The notes under the pieces: model-generated
Told to the model about the DNA's origin: nothing
Seen by the model: only the letters and a program-made list of their open reading frames with translations
The model's database searches: none
Shown: in pieces, positions 1-8,596 of the stretch
Position numbering within the stretch: the first letter of the stretch is position 1
Layout: every line of letters begins with the position of its first letter
Position numbers and translations under genes: made by a program
DNA from: Pelomonas sp. Root405
GTDB taxonomy: Bacteria > Pseudomonadota > Gammaproteobacteria > Burkholderiales > Burkholderiaceae_C
NCBI RefSeq assembly: GCF_001425165.1
Contig: NZ_LMDU01000001.1
Span: 280,075-344,074, forward strand
Length of the DNA stretch: 64,000 nucleotides
Direction of reading: 5' to 3'

Positions 1-2
1 AC

Positions 3-1550
3 GAGGTCCGCATCGTTGCGGCCGCAGGCCAGTACAGCGGCCTGATCGACCGACCGCTGGCCCAGGTCAAGATTGCCACCGTGCGTGACCGGCTAGAGCG
101 CTGCCTGCAGGAGGAGCGCAACCTCTACGACGACGGCACCGTCCTCTACTTCGGCATGGGCCAGGGCCGCGCGATGGCGGCGTTGGTGGACGTCGGTCGC
201 CAGTTGGACGAGCTCGACCAGCAACTGCTGCGCGCCTTCTGCTCCAACATCGCCGTCGGCTTCGAGAACGTGGTGCTGTACAGCCAACTGCTGGACCAAG
301 CCTACAACGACCCGTTGCTGCGCCTGCCGAATCGCAACCGCTTCGTCGAACTGCTCGACAAGAACCTGAAGGACCCGGCCGGCGTCACGCTCGCGCTGAT
401 CGACATCGACGACTTCTCGGACATCAACGACGCCTTCGGCCACCACTTCGGTGACCAGGTCCTGCAGGCCGTGGTGCATCGCATGAGCGAGATGCTGGGC
501 CTGAACACCGCGATGGCCCGCGTCGGCGCCGACACCTTCGGCGTGCTCGGGGAACACGCCAAGGTGTGTCCCGAGACCGTCAGCGGCGTCTTTGCCGAGC
601 CCTTCATGGTCGCGGGTGAGCGCCTGCAGCTGTCGGCCACCACCGGCCTAGTTCGGCTGGGCGAATCCAAGGCCGTCGGCTCCGAACTGCTGCTTGATGC
701 GCAGATCGCGCTCAAACGCGCCAAGCAGCAGCAGCGCGGCTCATCTCAGTATTTCTCGGCCGCCATGGGCAGCGATGCGCGCGAGCGCTTCAAGCTGCTC
801 AAGGGCCTGCGCACGGGTTTCGAGGAGAGCCATCTTTTCGTCGTCTACCAGCCGCAGGTCGAGCTCAGCACCGGCCGCGTCATCGGCGCCGAGGCGCTGC
901 TGCGTTGGAAGACGCTCGACGGCCGCTTCATCCCGCCCGACCAGTTCATCCCGCTGGCCGAGCAGAGTGGCTTGATCATTCCCATCGGCGAGTTCGTCAT
1001 GCGCACGGCTTGCGCCCAGCTCAAGAAGATGCAGGCGCTGGGCCATGCCGACTTCCGCATGGCTGTCAATGTGTCGATGGCGCAGTTCCGCCACCCCGGC
1101 TTCATCGACATGCTGGACCGCTCCTTGGGCGACTGCAGCGTTGTCGGCGAGAACATCGAACTCGAGATCACCGAGTCGATGGCCATGGAGGATGCCGACC
1201 TCGTGCTGCGCGTGCTGGCCGACATCAAGCGCCTGGGTTTCAGCGTCGCCATCGACGACTTCGGCACCGGCTTCTCCTCGCTCAGCCAGTTGCGCCAGTT
1301 GCAGGTGGACCGCCTCAAGATCGACCGCGCCTTCGTGCAGGAGGCGCAGGCCTCTTCCGCCGGCTCGACCATCGCGCAGATGGTCATCAACCTGGGTCGC
1401 GGCCTGGGCCTGACCGTCATTGCGGAAGGCATCGAGACCGAGGAACAGCGCCAGTACCTGATCGGCCTGGGCTGCCACGAAGGCCAGGGCTGGCTGTTCG
1501 CCAGGCCCATGCCGGCCGATCAGCTCGAAACATTCATGGCAAGAACCTGA
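3..1550 (+). CDS. DUF3369-GGDEF-EAL c-di-GMP phosphodiesterase (5' end outside window)
   Basis: The reading frame is open from base 3, so the true start lies upstream of the window; the GTG at 81 is only the first internal start-like codon. The visible ~515 residues begin with the tail of a DUF3369-like region (LYFGMGQG... CSNIAVGFENV), then GGDEF, then EAL. The GGDEF signature reads VGADTF, so cyclase activity is unlikely. The EAL half keeps EALLRW, NVSMAQF, EITES, DDFGTGFSSL, KIDRAF and AEGIET, the metal and substrate ligands expected of an active c-di-GMP phosphodiesterase. In this family DUF3369 normally follows a receiver domain, so the missing part is probably a response-regulator receiver (inference). 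Confidence 0.85.
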   Translation, partial: EVRIVAAAGQYSGLIDRPLAQVKIATVRDRLERCLQEERNLYDDGTVLYFGMGQGRAMAALVDVGRQLDELDQQLLRAFCSNIAVGFENVVLYSQLLDQAYNDPLLRLPNRNRFVELLDKNLKDPAGVTLALIDIDDFSDINDAFGHHFGDQVLQAVVHRMSEMLGLNTAMARVGADTFGVLGEHAKVCPETVSGVFAEPFMVAGERLQLSATTGLVRLGESKAVGSELLLDAQIALKRAKQQQRGSSQYFSAAMGSDARERFKLLKGLRTGFEESHLFVVYQPQVELSTGRVIGAEALLRWKTLDGRFIPPDQFIPLAEQSGLIIPIGEFVMRTACAQLKKMQALGHADFRMAVNVSMAQFRHPGFIDMLDRSLGDCSVVGENIELEITESMAMEDADLVLRVLADIKRLGFSVAIDDFGTGFSSLSQLRQLQVDRLKIDRAFVQEAQASSAGSTIAQMVINLGRGLGLTVIAEGIETEEQRQYLIGLGCHEGQGWLFARPMPADQLETFMART

Positions 1551-1765
1551 AACCCCTCGTCTGGTCACGCCGCGCTGAACGCGGGCGCACCCAGCCGGTC
1601 CCCGAGGGGACGGCGATGCTTGCGGCATTGAGCCGCGCGCACATCGCCAGACGGGCCGGCTTGGGAGCGGCCCGGCGCTCGGCCCACAAAGACCACTGAA
1701 GCCCTGATTGCGTCGTCGCGGTGGAGTCCTAAACTCCGCCGTCCTTTCGACTGCCAGGAGCGTTC

Positions 1766-2983
1766 ATGAGTCTCGCCAAGATCCTCGTCGCCCAGGGTGG
1801 CGGCCCCACGGCCGTCATCAACCAGAGCCTCGTCGGCGTCGTGCTCGAGGCGCGCCGCCAGGCGGGGGTGGGCAAGGTCTATGGGGCGCGACACGGCGTG
1901 CGCGGCATCGTCAACGAGGACTTCGTCGACCTCACGCAGGAGACCAGCCACAACCTGGAGCTGGTGGCCAGCACGCCATCGTCGGCGCTGGGCTCCACGC
2001 GCGACAAGCCCGATGCCGCCTACTGCCACGAGATCTTCACGGTGCTGAAGGCGCATGGCATCACGCACTTCTTCTACATCGGCGGCAACGACTCGTCCGA
2101 CACCGTGCGCATCGTCTCTGAAGAGGCGCAGGCCGCAGGCTATCCGCTGCGCTGCATCCACATCCCCAAGACCATCGACAACGACCTGGTGGGCAACGAC
2201 CACACGCCCGGCTATGCCTCCGCCGCGCGCTTTGTCGCCCAAGCCTTTGCCGGCGCCAACCTCGACAACGCGGCGCTGCCCGGCATCTACGTCGGCGTCG
2301 TCATGGGCCGCCACGCCGGCTTCCTGACGGCCGCTGCGGCCCTGGGAAAAAAGTTCGACGACGACGGCCCGCACCTCATCTACCTGCCCGAGCGCCACTT
2401 CGACACCGAGCAATTCCTGCGTGACGTGAAGGCCACCTACGAGCGCTACGGCCGCTGCGTCATCGCCGTCAGCGAGGGCATCCACGACGCGAGCGGCACG
2501 CCCATGCTGTCCAAGCTGGCCGGCGACCTGGAGCGCGACGCGCATGGCAATGTGCAGCTCAGCGGCACCGGCGCGCTGGCGGACCTGCTGTGCGAGGAAA
2601 TCAAGACCAAGCTCGGCATCAAGCGCGTGCGTGGCGACACCTTCGGCTACCTGCAGCGCAGCTTCCTTGGCTGTGTCAGCGACGTGGACCAGCGCGAGGC
2701 CCGCGAGGTCGGCGAGAAGGCCGTTCAATACGCCTTCCACGGCGACCGCGACGGCTCCGTCGCCATCAAGCGCGTCGGCTACTACTCGGTCGACTACGCG
2801 CTGCTGCCGCTGACCGACGTGGCCGGCAAGACGCGCACGATGGAAGACCACTTCATCACCGACAGCGGCACCGACGTGACCGACGCCTTCCGCCTCTACC
2901 TGCGCCCGCTGCTGGGCTCGGGCATGCCGGATGCGTTCAGGCTGCGGCCGAATCCGGTGGCCAAGGTGCTCAAGCGCGGCTGA
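1766..2983 (+). CDS. pfp: Pyrophosphate-type 6-phosphofructokinase
   Basis: 405 residues of the PfkA superfamily, converting fructose 6-phosphate to fructose 1,6-bisphosphate in the cytoplasm. The donor site reads GGNDS (106-110) and the catalytic loop PKTIDND (134-140). Asp109 and Lys135 occupy the two positions that are Gly in ATP-dependent enzymes (GGDGS, PGTIDND), which is the established mark of pyrophosphate-dependent, reversible PFKs. The ATG is preceded by CAGGAG about 7 bases upstream. The gene stands alone, and a TAAACT hexamer at 1731-1736 could be its -10. A class II aldolase for the next glycolytic step is at 36753. Asn in place of the usual first Asp of GGDDS is a small variation. 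Confidence 0.9.
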   Translation: MSLAKILVAQGGGPTAVINQSLVGVVLEARRQAGVGKVYGARHGVRGIVNEDFVDLTQETSHNLELVASTPSSALGSTRDKPDAAYCHEIFTVLKAHGITHFFYIGGNDSSDTVRIVSEEAQAAGYPLRCIHIPKTIDNDLVGNDHTPGYASAARFVAQAFAGANLDNAALPGIYVGVVMGRHAGFLTAAAALGKKFDDDGPHLIYLPERHFDTEQFLRDVKATYERYGRCVIAVSEGIHDASGTPMLSKLAGDLERDAHGNVQLSGTGALADLLCEEIKTKLGIKRVRGDTFGYLQRSFLGCVSDVDQREAREVGEKAVQYAFHGDRDGSVAIKRVGYYSVDYALLPLTDVAGKTRTMEDHFITDSGTDVTDAFRLYLRPLLGSGMPDAFRLRPNPVAKVLKRG

Positions 2984-3005
2984 CGGACTGGGCGCGCCCA
3001 GGGCT

Positions 3006-3476
3006 TCATGGCTTGGGCTTCACCAGCCGCGGATGCCACTCGTTGACCGCCAGCAGCGCCGCCGAGCCCATATGGCGGTGCAGGTCAGCCACCATCTCAC
3101 CATTGACGATGACGGGGTCGGTGTCCACCGCCTTGCGTGCGGCGTCCATGTCGGACGTCGCCAGGATGAACAGCCCGCGCAGGCCCTCCTTGCCGTCCAG
3201 CGGGCCGGCATACACCAGCAGCCCTTCCTTGGCCAGACGCGTCATGTTGGCGAAATGGCCCTTGAACATCTCGTCGCGGGCCGGGCCTGCGGCCATCGGC
3301 TTGGGGCCGGTCTTGAGCAGCACGAACACGTAGGACCGCAGGCCCTGGTCGCTGGCGCCCCAGGCCTGGGCCTTGGCGGCGTCGTAGGCGGCGGGCGTTT
3401 CCTGGGCATGGCTGGGCAGGGCGCTCAGCAGCGCGAGCAGGCACGCGGCGAGCTTGGCAAAACCTACGGTGTTCAT
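3006..3476 (-). CDS. Secreted YciI-like protein
   Basis: 156 residues from the ATG at 3476; the frame stays open to 3551 but the inner start gives a clean signal peptide (hydrophobic run FAKLAACLLALLSALPSHA then QE). The mature part resembles the YciI/ferredoxin-like alpha-beta fold: FVLLKTGP, GHFANMTRLAKEG, LVYAGPLDG, LRGLFIL, and a closing DP..VNGEMVADLHRHMG. YciI proteins are small, often uncharacterised, sometimes dehalogenase-like; an exported version would act in the periplasm. It converges on the phosphofructokinase gene and diverges from the VOC gene. No substrate can be inferred. Confidence 0.75.
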   Translation of the reverse strand: MNTVGFAKLAACLLALLSALPSHAQETPAAYDAAKAQAWGASDQGLRSYVFVLLKTGPKPMAAGPARDEMFKGHFANMTRLAKEGLLVYAGPLDGKEGLRGLFILATSDMDAARKAVDTDPVIVNGEMVADLHRHMGSAALLAVNEWHPRLVKPKP

Positions 3477-3540
3477 GGTGTGGCGGTGCAGGAGTCGGAA
3501 TGCGAGGATTGAACCGCACCCCAGCTCTGCGGAGACCGCG

Positions 3541-3993
3541 ATGAAACCCACCCCACCCGGCTGGCCGCGCCTGGCAACGGCGCTTTACTGCGACGACGCG
3601 CGTGAGGCCATCGCCTGGTATGCGCAGGCCTTCGGCTTCGAGGTCCGGATCATGGTGGACGGGCCCGGCGGCAGCGTCGCGCACAGCGAACTCAGCTATG
3701 GCGAGGCCGTCATCATGGTGGCCGACAGCAGCGCCGAACGCGACGCCCGTTTCGGCGCCGCCGGCCGCAGCCCGCGCGACGTGGGCGGCGCCAACACGCA
3801 GAGCCTGATGCTCTATGTCGACGATGTCGACGCCCATTGCGCGCGCGCCCGCGCGGCCGGCGCACGCGTGACCTACGAACCGGCCGACAGCGACCACGGC
3901 CCCGAGTACTGGTGCGACCGCACCTACGCCTGCGTGGACCCCGACGGCCATCTGTGGTGGTTCAGCCAGCGGCTCAGAGACCCACCCACCTGA
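3541..3993 (+). CDS. VOC (glyoxalase/bleomycin-resistance) family protein
   Basis: 150 residues starting at the ATG at 3541; the open frame begins at 3454 but that part overlaps the divergent gene and looks unlike protein. It matches the vicinal oxygen chelate fold: LYCDDAREAIAWYAQAFGFEV at the N-terminus, SLMLYVDDVDAHCARARAAGA in the middle, and a DPDGHLWWFSQR ending of the PhnB/glyoxalase-like kind. These proteins include metal-dependent lyases, isomerases and resistance proteins; the sequence does not decide which. The YRDPDGH-like closing block (CVDPDGHLWWF) is the usual C-terminal metal-site region. Confidence 0.8.
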   Translation: MKPTPPGWPRLATALYCDDAREAIAWYAQAFGFEVRIMVDGPGGSVAHSELSYGEAVIMVADSSAERDARFGAAGRSPRDVGGANTQSLMLYVDDVDAHCARARAAGARVTYEPADSDHGPEYWCDRTYACVDPDGHLWWFSQRLRDPPT

Positions 3994-4032
3994 CCCCTGC
4001 CGAAAGCCACTTGTGCCACTGCAGTTCGTTCA

Positions 4033-4059
4033 ACTACATTTGTAGTACGACAACTGTAG
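4033..4059. promoter_or_regulatory. BlaI/MecI-type operator
   Basis: Just ahead of the BlaI-like gene is ACTACATTTGTAGT (4033-4046), a palindrome with perfect 6-base arms around TT. It fits the established BlaI/MecI recognition pattern TACA...TGTA. A second, imperfect half-matched site (ACAACTGTAG, 4050-4059) follows directly. The position, 26 bases before the ATG at 4072, is right for autorepression. Confidence 0.8.
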
Positions 4060-4071
4060 AAGACGCAAGAA

Positions 4072-4470
4072 ATGGACGACGACACCGGCAGCGGGGACGT
4101 GTCGCTGAGCGAGCTGCAGCTCAGCCTGATGCGCGTGTTGTGGGCGCGCGGCGAGGCCAGCACGGCCGACGTGGCCGAGGCGCTGCGCGGCGAGCGCGAC
4201 CTGGCCCACACGACGGTGGCCACCTTGTTGACGCGGCTGGAGAAGCGCGGCCTGCTCAGCAGCCGCCGCGACGGCCGGGCGCTGCTGTACACGCCGCGAG
4301 TCAGCCAGGCCGACGTGCAGCGCTCCATGGTCGGCAGCCTCGTCGACAGCCTGTTCGCCGGCCGCGCCAGCGCGCTGGTCAGCCATCTGCTGGATGCGAA
4401 GGGGGTTGACGCCAGCGAGCTGGCGGAGCTGCAGGCGCTGCTGAAGCAACGCAAGGGAGAGACACGATGA
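4072..4470 (+). CDS. BlaI/MecI/CopY family transcriptional repressor
   Basis: 132 residues, normal for the family. The N-terminal winged helix shows the typical LSELQLSLMRVLWARGEASTADVAEAL and HTTVATLLTRLEKRGLLSSRRDGR blocks; the C-terminal third is the helical dimerisation part. Such repressors are inactivated when a partner membrane metalloprotease is triggered. That partner follows directly, with the stop overlapping its start (ATGA at 4467-4470), so the two are translationally coupled. A matching palindromic operator lies upstream, so the pair very likely represses itself. Confidence 0.92.
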   Translation: MDDDTGSGDVSLSELQLSLMRVLWARGEASTADVAEALRGERDLAHTTVATLLTRLEKRGLLSSRRDGRALLYTPRVSQADVQRSMVGSLVDSLFAGRASALVSHLLDAKGVDASELAELQALLKQRKGETR

Positions 4471-6743
4471 CCGATGGGCTGTTGACCTGGCTGTGCAGCT
4501 ATCTGCTGCACAGCAGCTTGTTGATCGGCGGCCTGTGGGCGGCGGAGCGTGCTCGTCTGCTGGTGAGGCTGGCCACGTCGACGCAGGAGACGCTGTGGCG
4601 CATAGCGTTGCTGGGCGGCTTGCTGAGCGCCAGCCTGCCGCTGTTGCCGGCGCTGCCGCTGCCGCATTGGTCTGCCGACATCGCACGGCCGCAATTCGCC
4701 GCGCAAGGCCTGGCCCCGACGTCGGTCAATGCAACGTCCACGCTCATCGAGGCGCCTGCTGCAGCGCGACCCGCGGCGCAACTGGGCGCGCTGCCGCTGG
4801 CGACGGGCATCGTGTCGCAGGCGCAGGACATCGCCATCGGCTTCGTCGCGCTGTGGCTGGTCGGTGCGGCGGTGATGCTGGCCGCGCTGGCGCTGCAATG
4901 GGCCTGGCTGGGCCGCACGGTACGCCGCCTGCCCGAGTTGGCCGATGCGCGCTGGCGCCGCCTCGCCGCGGCGCTGGCCGCCGACCTGGGCCTGCCGGTG
5001 CCGGCGCTGCGCCATGCCCGCGTCGGTTGGGCCAGCCCCCTGATCGCACCCGGCCGCGTGCTCTGCCTGCCGCGCTGGTGCCTGGACCTGCCCGACGACG
5101 AGGCCAGAGCAGTGCTAGGGCATGAGCTGGCCCACCTGCATCGTCGCGACCCTGCGTGGCGGCTGCTGACTGCGACCCTGCAGGCCCTGCTGTGGCCGCA
5201 GGTGCTGAACCGCGTTGCGCTGCGGCGCCTGGACCTGCTGGCCGAGCTGGCTTGCGATGCCGCCGCCGCGGCGCCGGGCGGCCAACGCCTGGCACTTGCG
5301 CAGAGCCTGCTGCGTTGCGCCGAGGCGCTGAAGCTGCAGGGCGCCGGTCATGGGCCGGCTTTGGCCTGCGGCGCGGCCAGCGCGGGCTCGCCGTTGCTGA
5401 CCCGCGTGCGCCGCCTGCTGAAGGCCGATGGCGATGCGCCGCGCGAACGCCGCGGTGTGCGCTGGGGCCTGGTGGCCGTCATGCTGGCGGCACTGGTCGC
5501 GTTGCCGGCCGTGGTCGTCAGCAACACCCATGGCGGCGGGCTGCTGGAGCGCCTCGAATTGGGCGGTGTCGCCGATGCCATCGACCTGCCCGGCTTCGTC
5601 AACAAGAGCGGTTCCAAGCGCGTCTACAGCCGCTATCCCGGTGGCAGCTTCGCCATCACGCTGGACGGCAGCGTCAGCTTCAACGACGCCGAGGACGACG
5701 TGCAGGCGCTGTCCGGCAAGCTGCGGGTGCGCGAGCGCGAAGGCGGCGTGACGCACGAGATGACGCTGACCTCCCTGGGCGAGGGCCGCATCCAGCGCGA
5801 CTACCGCCCGGGTAAGGAAAGTCGGCCGATGGACGACGCGGCACGCCAGTGGTGGGCCCGCGCCGCGGCACGCATGGCGGAGCACCTGGCCGACCCGCTC
5901 GTGCGCGCGCAGCGCCTGTTTGCGCGTGGCGGCGTGGATGCCGTGCTGGCCGACATGGAACGCGCGAGCGACGACTTCCCTCGCCGCCAGCGCGTGGAGG
6001 CGCTGATGCGTCTGAATCAGACGTTGCCGGCGGCGGCGCAGGACCGCCTCATTGCCGTGGCCGGCCGCATCGGCGGCGCATTCGAGCGGCGCCAGGCGCT
6101 GCAGGCCATTGCCGGCCAGGTGCTGGCCGAGCCGCAGCAATTGGCCTGGCTGAAGGCCGCGGGCGGCATCGACGGCGACTTCGAGCGCCGCGAGGCCCTG
6201 GGCGCGCTCGCCCCGCGGCTGTTGACCAGCCCCGACGTGCTGGCGGCCTGGCGTGACGCGCTGGGCCGCATCGGCGGCGACTTCGAACTGCGTTCGGCCA
6301 TCGAGGCGCAGGTGGCCGCCACGCCGCAGCCCGCCGTGCTCGGCGCGGCGGTGCAGGCCGCCAGCAGCATTCGGGGCGACTTCGAGAAGCGTGAGGCACT
6401 GGGCGCCATCGCACGCAGGCTGCAAGGCGACGAGGCCGCGCTGGTTGACGCCTATGCGCGCGTCGCCAGCGGCATCTCCGGCAGCTTCGAGCGGCGCGAG
6501 GCGCTCAACCAGTTGCTGGAGCGGCCCAGGCTGGGCGCGGCGGGCCTGGAGCGTGTGCTGGCCAGTGCCGAGAGCATGGAGGGCGGCTTCGAGCGCCTGC
6601 AGGTGCTGCTGCGCGTGGCCGAGCGCCTGGGCCAGGCCAGCCCGGTGGACGCCGCCCTCATCGACCGGCTGCGCCGTGCCGGGCGTGGCATGAGCGAGCA
6701 AGAGCGCGGGCAGATCGAGAACGCGCTGGACCGCATCACCTAG
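4467..6743 (+). CDS. BlaR1-like M56 metallopeptidase antirepressor with C-terminal repeats
   Basis: 758 residues, an integral-membrane M56 peptidase. Several N-terminal membrane segments precede the zinc site HELAH (219-223) with a further ligand in LAELACDA (Glu about 260). A membrane segment near 340-350 (VAVMLAALVALPAVVVS) is followed by a long extracytoplasmic part. Classical BlaR1/MecR1 carries a penicillin-binding sensor there; this protein does not. Instead, residues about 530-730 hold six repeats of roughly 30 residues around the motif I-x-G-D-F-E-R-R-E-A-L. The signal sensed is therefore unlikely to be a beta-lactam. It is coupled to the BlaI gene by a 4-base overlap. Confidence 0.88.
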   Translation: MTDGLLTWLCSYLLHSSLLIGGLWAAERARLLVRLATSTQETLWRIALLGGLLSASLPLLPALPLPHWSADIARPQFAAQGLAPTSVNATSTLIEAPAAARPAAQLGALPLATGIVSQAQDIAIGFVALWLVGAAVMLAALALQWAWLGRTVRRLPELADARWRRLAAALAADLGLPVPALRHARVGWASPLIAPGRVLCLPRWCLDLPDDEARAVLGHELAHLHRRDPAWRLLTATLQALLWPQVLNRVALRRLDLLAELACDAAAAAPGGQRLALAQSLLRCAEALKLQGAGHGPALACGAASAGSPLLTRVRRLLKADGDAPRERRGVRWGLVAVMLAALVALPAVVVSNTHGGGLLERLELGGVADAIDLPGFVNKSGSKRVYSRYPGGSFAITLDGSVSFNDAEDDVQALSGKLRVREREGGVTHEMTLTSLGEGRIQRDYRPGKESRPMDDAARQWWARAAARMAEHLADPLVRAQRLFARGGVDAVLADMERASDDFPRRQRVEALMRLNQTLPAAAQDRLIAVAGRIGGAFERRQALQAIAGQVLAEPQQLAWLKAAGGIDGDFERREALGALAPRLLTSPDVLAAWRDALGRIGGDFELRSAIEAQVAATPQPAVLGAAVQAASSIRGDFEKREALGAIARRLQGDEAALVDAYARVASGISGSFERREALNQLLERPRLGAAGLERVLASAESMEGGFERLQVLLRVAERLGQASPVDAALIDRLRRAGRGMSEQERGQIENALDRIT

Positions 6744-6814
6744 CCGAAAGTCACTTCCCTGCCGATGGCCTTGCTGCGATGCTGCGCGCCGTTCCACCGG
6801 GATCGGAGCCCATC

Positions 6815-7237
6815 TTGCAAAGACGAATCTTCATGGGCAGCGCCGCGCTGGCGGCTGCCACGGCGGCTGCCGCCGCCGAGCCCGAGGCGGCGGCCATCGA
6901 GACCTGCGCGCGCGACTACATCGAGGGCTGGTATGCCGGCGACGCAGCGCGCATGGAGCGCTCGCTGCACCCCGAACTGGCCAAGCGCATCGTCAAGCGC
7001 GGGCCGGACGGCCGCGGTGAGTTGCACAACATGGGCGCGATGGCGCTGGTGCAGCACACGCGCGCTCGCAGCGGCAAGCCAGAGGCGGGCAAGCGCGCCG
7101 ACGTGAAGATTCTCGACGTCTTCGGCCGCACCGCCAGCGTGCGCGTCGATGCCGAGGCCTGGATCGACTACATGCACCTGGCCCAGGCCGACGGCCGCTG
7201 GCGCATCGTCAATGTGCTGTGGGAGCTGCGCGGCTAG
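6815..7237 (+). CDS. Exported NTF2/lumazine-binding-like protein
   Basis: 140 residues if started at the TTG at 6815, which has GGAG at 6805-6808 as ribosome site and gives a Tat-like leader (QRRIFMGSAALAAATAAAAA). An ATG at 6779 in the same frame is an alternative but would bury the signal. The mature part has the SnoaL/NTF2 cone layout: ARDYIEGWYAGDAARMERSLHPELAKR, then a beta-rich half ending in EAWIDYMHLAQADGRWRIVNVLWE. Relatives annotated 'putative lumazine-binding' are of unknown function. The stop converges on the HMG-CoA lyase gene (4-base overlap). Confidence 0.72.
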   Translation: MQRRIFMGSAALAAATAAAAAEPEAAAIETCARDYIEGWYAGDAARMERSLHPELAKRIVKRGPDGRGELHNMGAMALVQHTRARSGKPEAGKRADVKILDVFGRTASVRVDAEAWIDYMHLAQADGRWRIVNVLWELRG

Positions 7238-8142
7238 CCGACGCGCTTTGCGAGCACGGCCCGCGCCACGCGCGACACCGGCGGGCGGCCGAGCACGCCG
7301 GAGATGAAGGCACCGGCATCGACCAGCTTGTCGAGGTCGATGCCGGTCTCGATACCCAGGCCGTTCAGCAGGAACACGACGTCTTCGGTCGCCACGTTGC
7401 CCGTCGCGCCCTTGGCATAGGGGCATCCGCCCAGCCCGGCCACGCTGGCGTGGAAGCTGTGGATGCCCAGCTCCAGGCTCGCGTACACGTTGCTTAGCGC
7501 CTGGCCGTAGGTGTCATGGAAGTGCCCCGACACCTCGGCGAGCGGAAAGTGCTTCAGCGCCCGCTCCATCGCGGCCTGCACCTTGCGCGGCGTGCCGACG
7601 CCGATGGTGTCGGCGATGTCGATGGCGTCCACGCCCAGCTCGCGCAGCGGCTTGACGACGCGCTCGACCTGATCGGCGGTGATCTCACCTTCATAGGGGC
7701 AACCCAGTGAGCACGACAACGCCGCGCGCACCTTCACGCTGGCGGCATGCGCACCCGTGATGACGGGCGCAAAGCGCTCCAGGCTTTCGGCGATGGAGCA
7801 GTTGATGTTCTTCTGCGTGAACGCCTCGCTGGCCGCCGTGAACACGAGGATCTCGTCGGGCTTTGAGGCCAGCGCCGGCTCCAGCCCCTTGAGGTTGGGC
7901 ACCAGCACCGAATAGCGGACACCGGCGCGGCGGGCGATGGCCGCCATGACGGCCGTGTTGTCGCCCATCTGCGGCACCCACTTCGGGCTGACGAAGCTGG
8001 TGACCTCGATCTCTTTGAGCCCGGCGTCCTGCAGCATCGCCACGAGCTGCGCCTTGTGCTCGGTGGCGACGTTCTCCTTCTCGTTCTGCAGCCCGTCGCG
8101 CGGGCCGACGTCGAGGATCTTGACGTTGGTGGGAAGGGTCAT
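7234..8142 (-). CDS. mvaB: Hydroxymethylglutaryl-CoA lyase
   Basis: 302 residues, full length. Cleaves HMG-CoA to acetoacetate and acetyl-CoA, the last step of leucine degradation. Visible motifs are VGPRDGLQNE at the N-terminus (substrate/metal Asp), SCSLGCPYEG, the metal-binding HFHDTYGQAL, and the signature GLGGCPYAKGATGNVATED with the catalytic Cys. It is the last gene of the minus-strand cluster that also encodes both methylcrotonyl-CoA carboxylase subunits and methylglutaconyl-CoA hydratase, so the leucine role (liuE) is well supported by context. Confidence 0.95.
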   Translation of the reverse strand: MTLPTNVKILDVGPRDGLQNEKENVATEHKAQLVAMLQDAGLKEIEVTSFVSPKWVPQMGDNTAVMAAIARRAGVRYSVLVPNLKGLEPALASKPDEILVFTAASEAFTQKNINCSIAESLERFAPVITGAHAASVKVRAALSCSLGCPYEGEITADQVERVVKPLRELGVDAIDIADTIGVGTPRKVQAAMERALKHFPLAEVSGHFHDTYGQALSNVYASLELGIHSFHASVAGLGGCPYAKGATGNVATEDVVFLLNGLGIETGIDLDKLVDAGAFISGVLGRPPVSRVARAVLAKRVG

Positions 8143-8149
8143 GACGGGC

Positions 8150-8596
8150 TTATGGCTGCGGAGGATCCAGGGCTTCCAGATCGACCTGATCTTTCAGTCT
8201 GCCGCTGGCCTTCTTGTTGGCGATGAAATCCGTCAGGCCTATGACGTTGAGCGGCACGCCGCCCAGTACGGCTGACTCGCGGCGCTCGAAGCAGGCGTCG
8301 AAGTCCACACCGTCGATGGCCGTCAGGATGTCGATGCGCCGAGGGGGCTGACCAAGCTGGAGGATGGTGTCGTGGTCGAAGTCATGCACGTTCAGGCCCA
8401 GTGAAGCAAAGCCAAACACCTGTAAAGCGTCAAGCAAACGCTGGACATTGTCGTGACCGAGGCGAATCCAAAAATCGATGTCGCCGGTGTAGCGCGGGTG
8501 TCCGTGCGCAGCCAACGCGTAGCCGCCGACAACCAGGTACTCAACGCCGTGTGCGTTGAGTAACTCTGCAAACTCTTTGAAGTCTTGGTTCAGCAT
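8150..8596 (-). CDS. Minimal nucleotidyltransferase, DUF6036-like (toxin-like)
   Basis: 148 residues with the nucleotidyltransferase core GGYALAAHGHPRYTGDIDFWI (GG, then T-x-D-x-D, 25-44) and a later third acidic strand (PRRIDILTAID). Proteins like this are close to MNT/AbiEii-type enzymes and often occur with a small partner. Here the partner is the upstream 61-residue gene, which overlaps by 56 bases, so the two are co-translated. The pair lies between the carboxylase alpha gene and mvaB with gaps under 25 bases, inside the catabolic operon. Toxin activity is inference; conserved housekeeping or regulatory use is possible. Confidence 0.82.
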   Translation of the reverse strand: MLNQDFKEFAELLNAHGVEYLVVGGYALAAHGHPRYTGDIDFWIRLGHDNVQRLLDALQVFGFASLGLNVHDFDHDTILQLGQPPRRIDILTAIDGVDFDACFERRESAVLGGVPLNVIGLTDFIANKKASGRLKDQVDLEALDPPQP

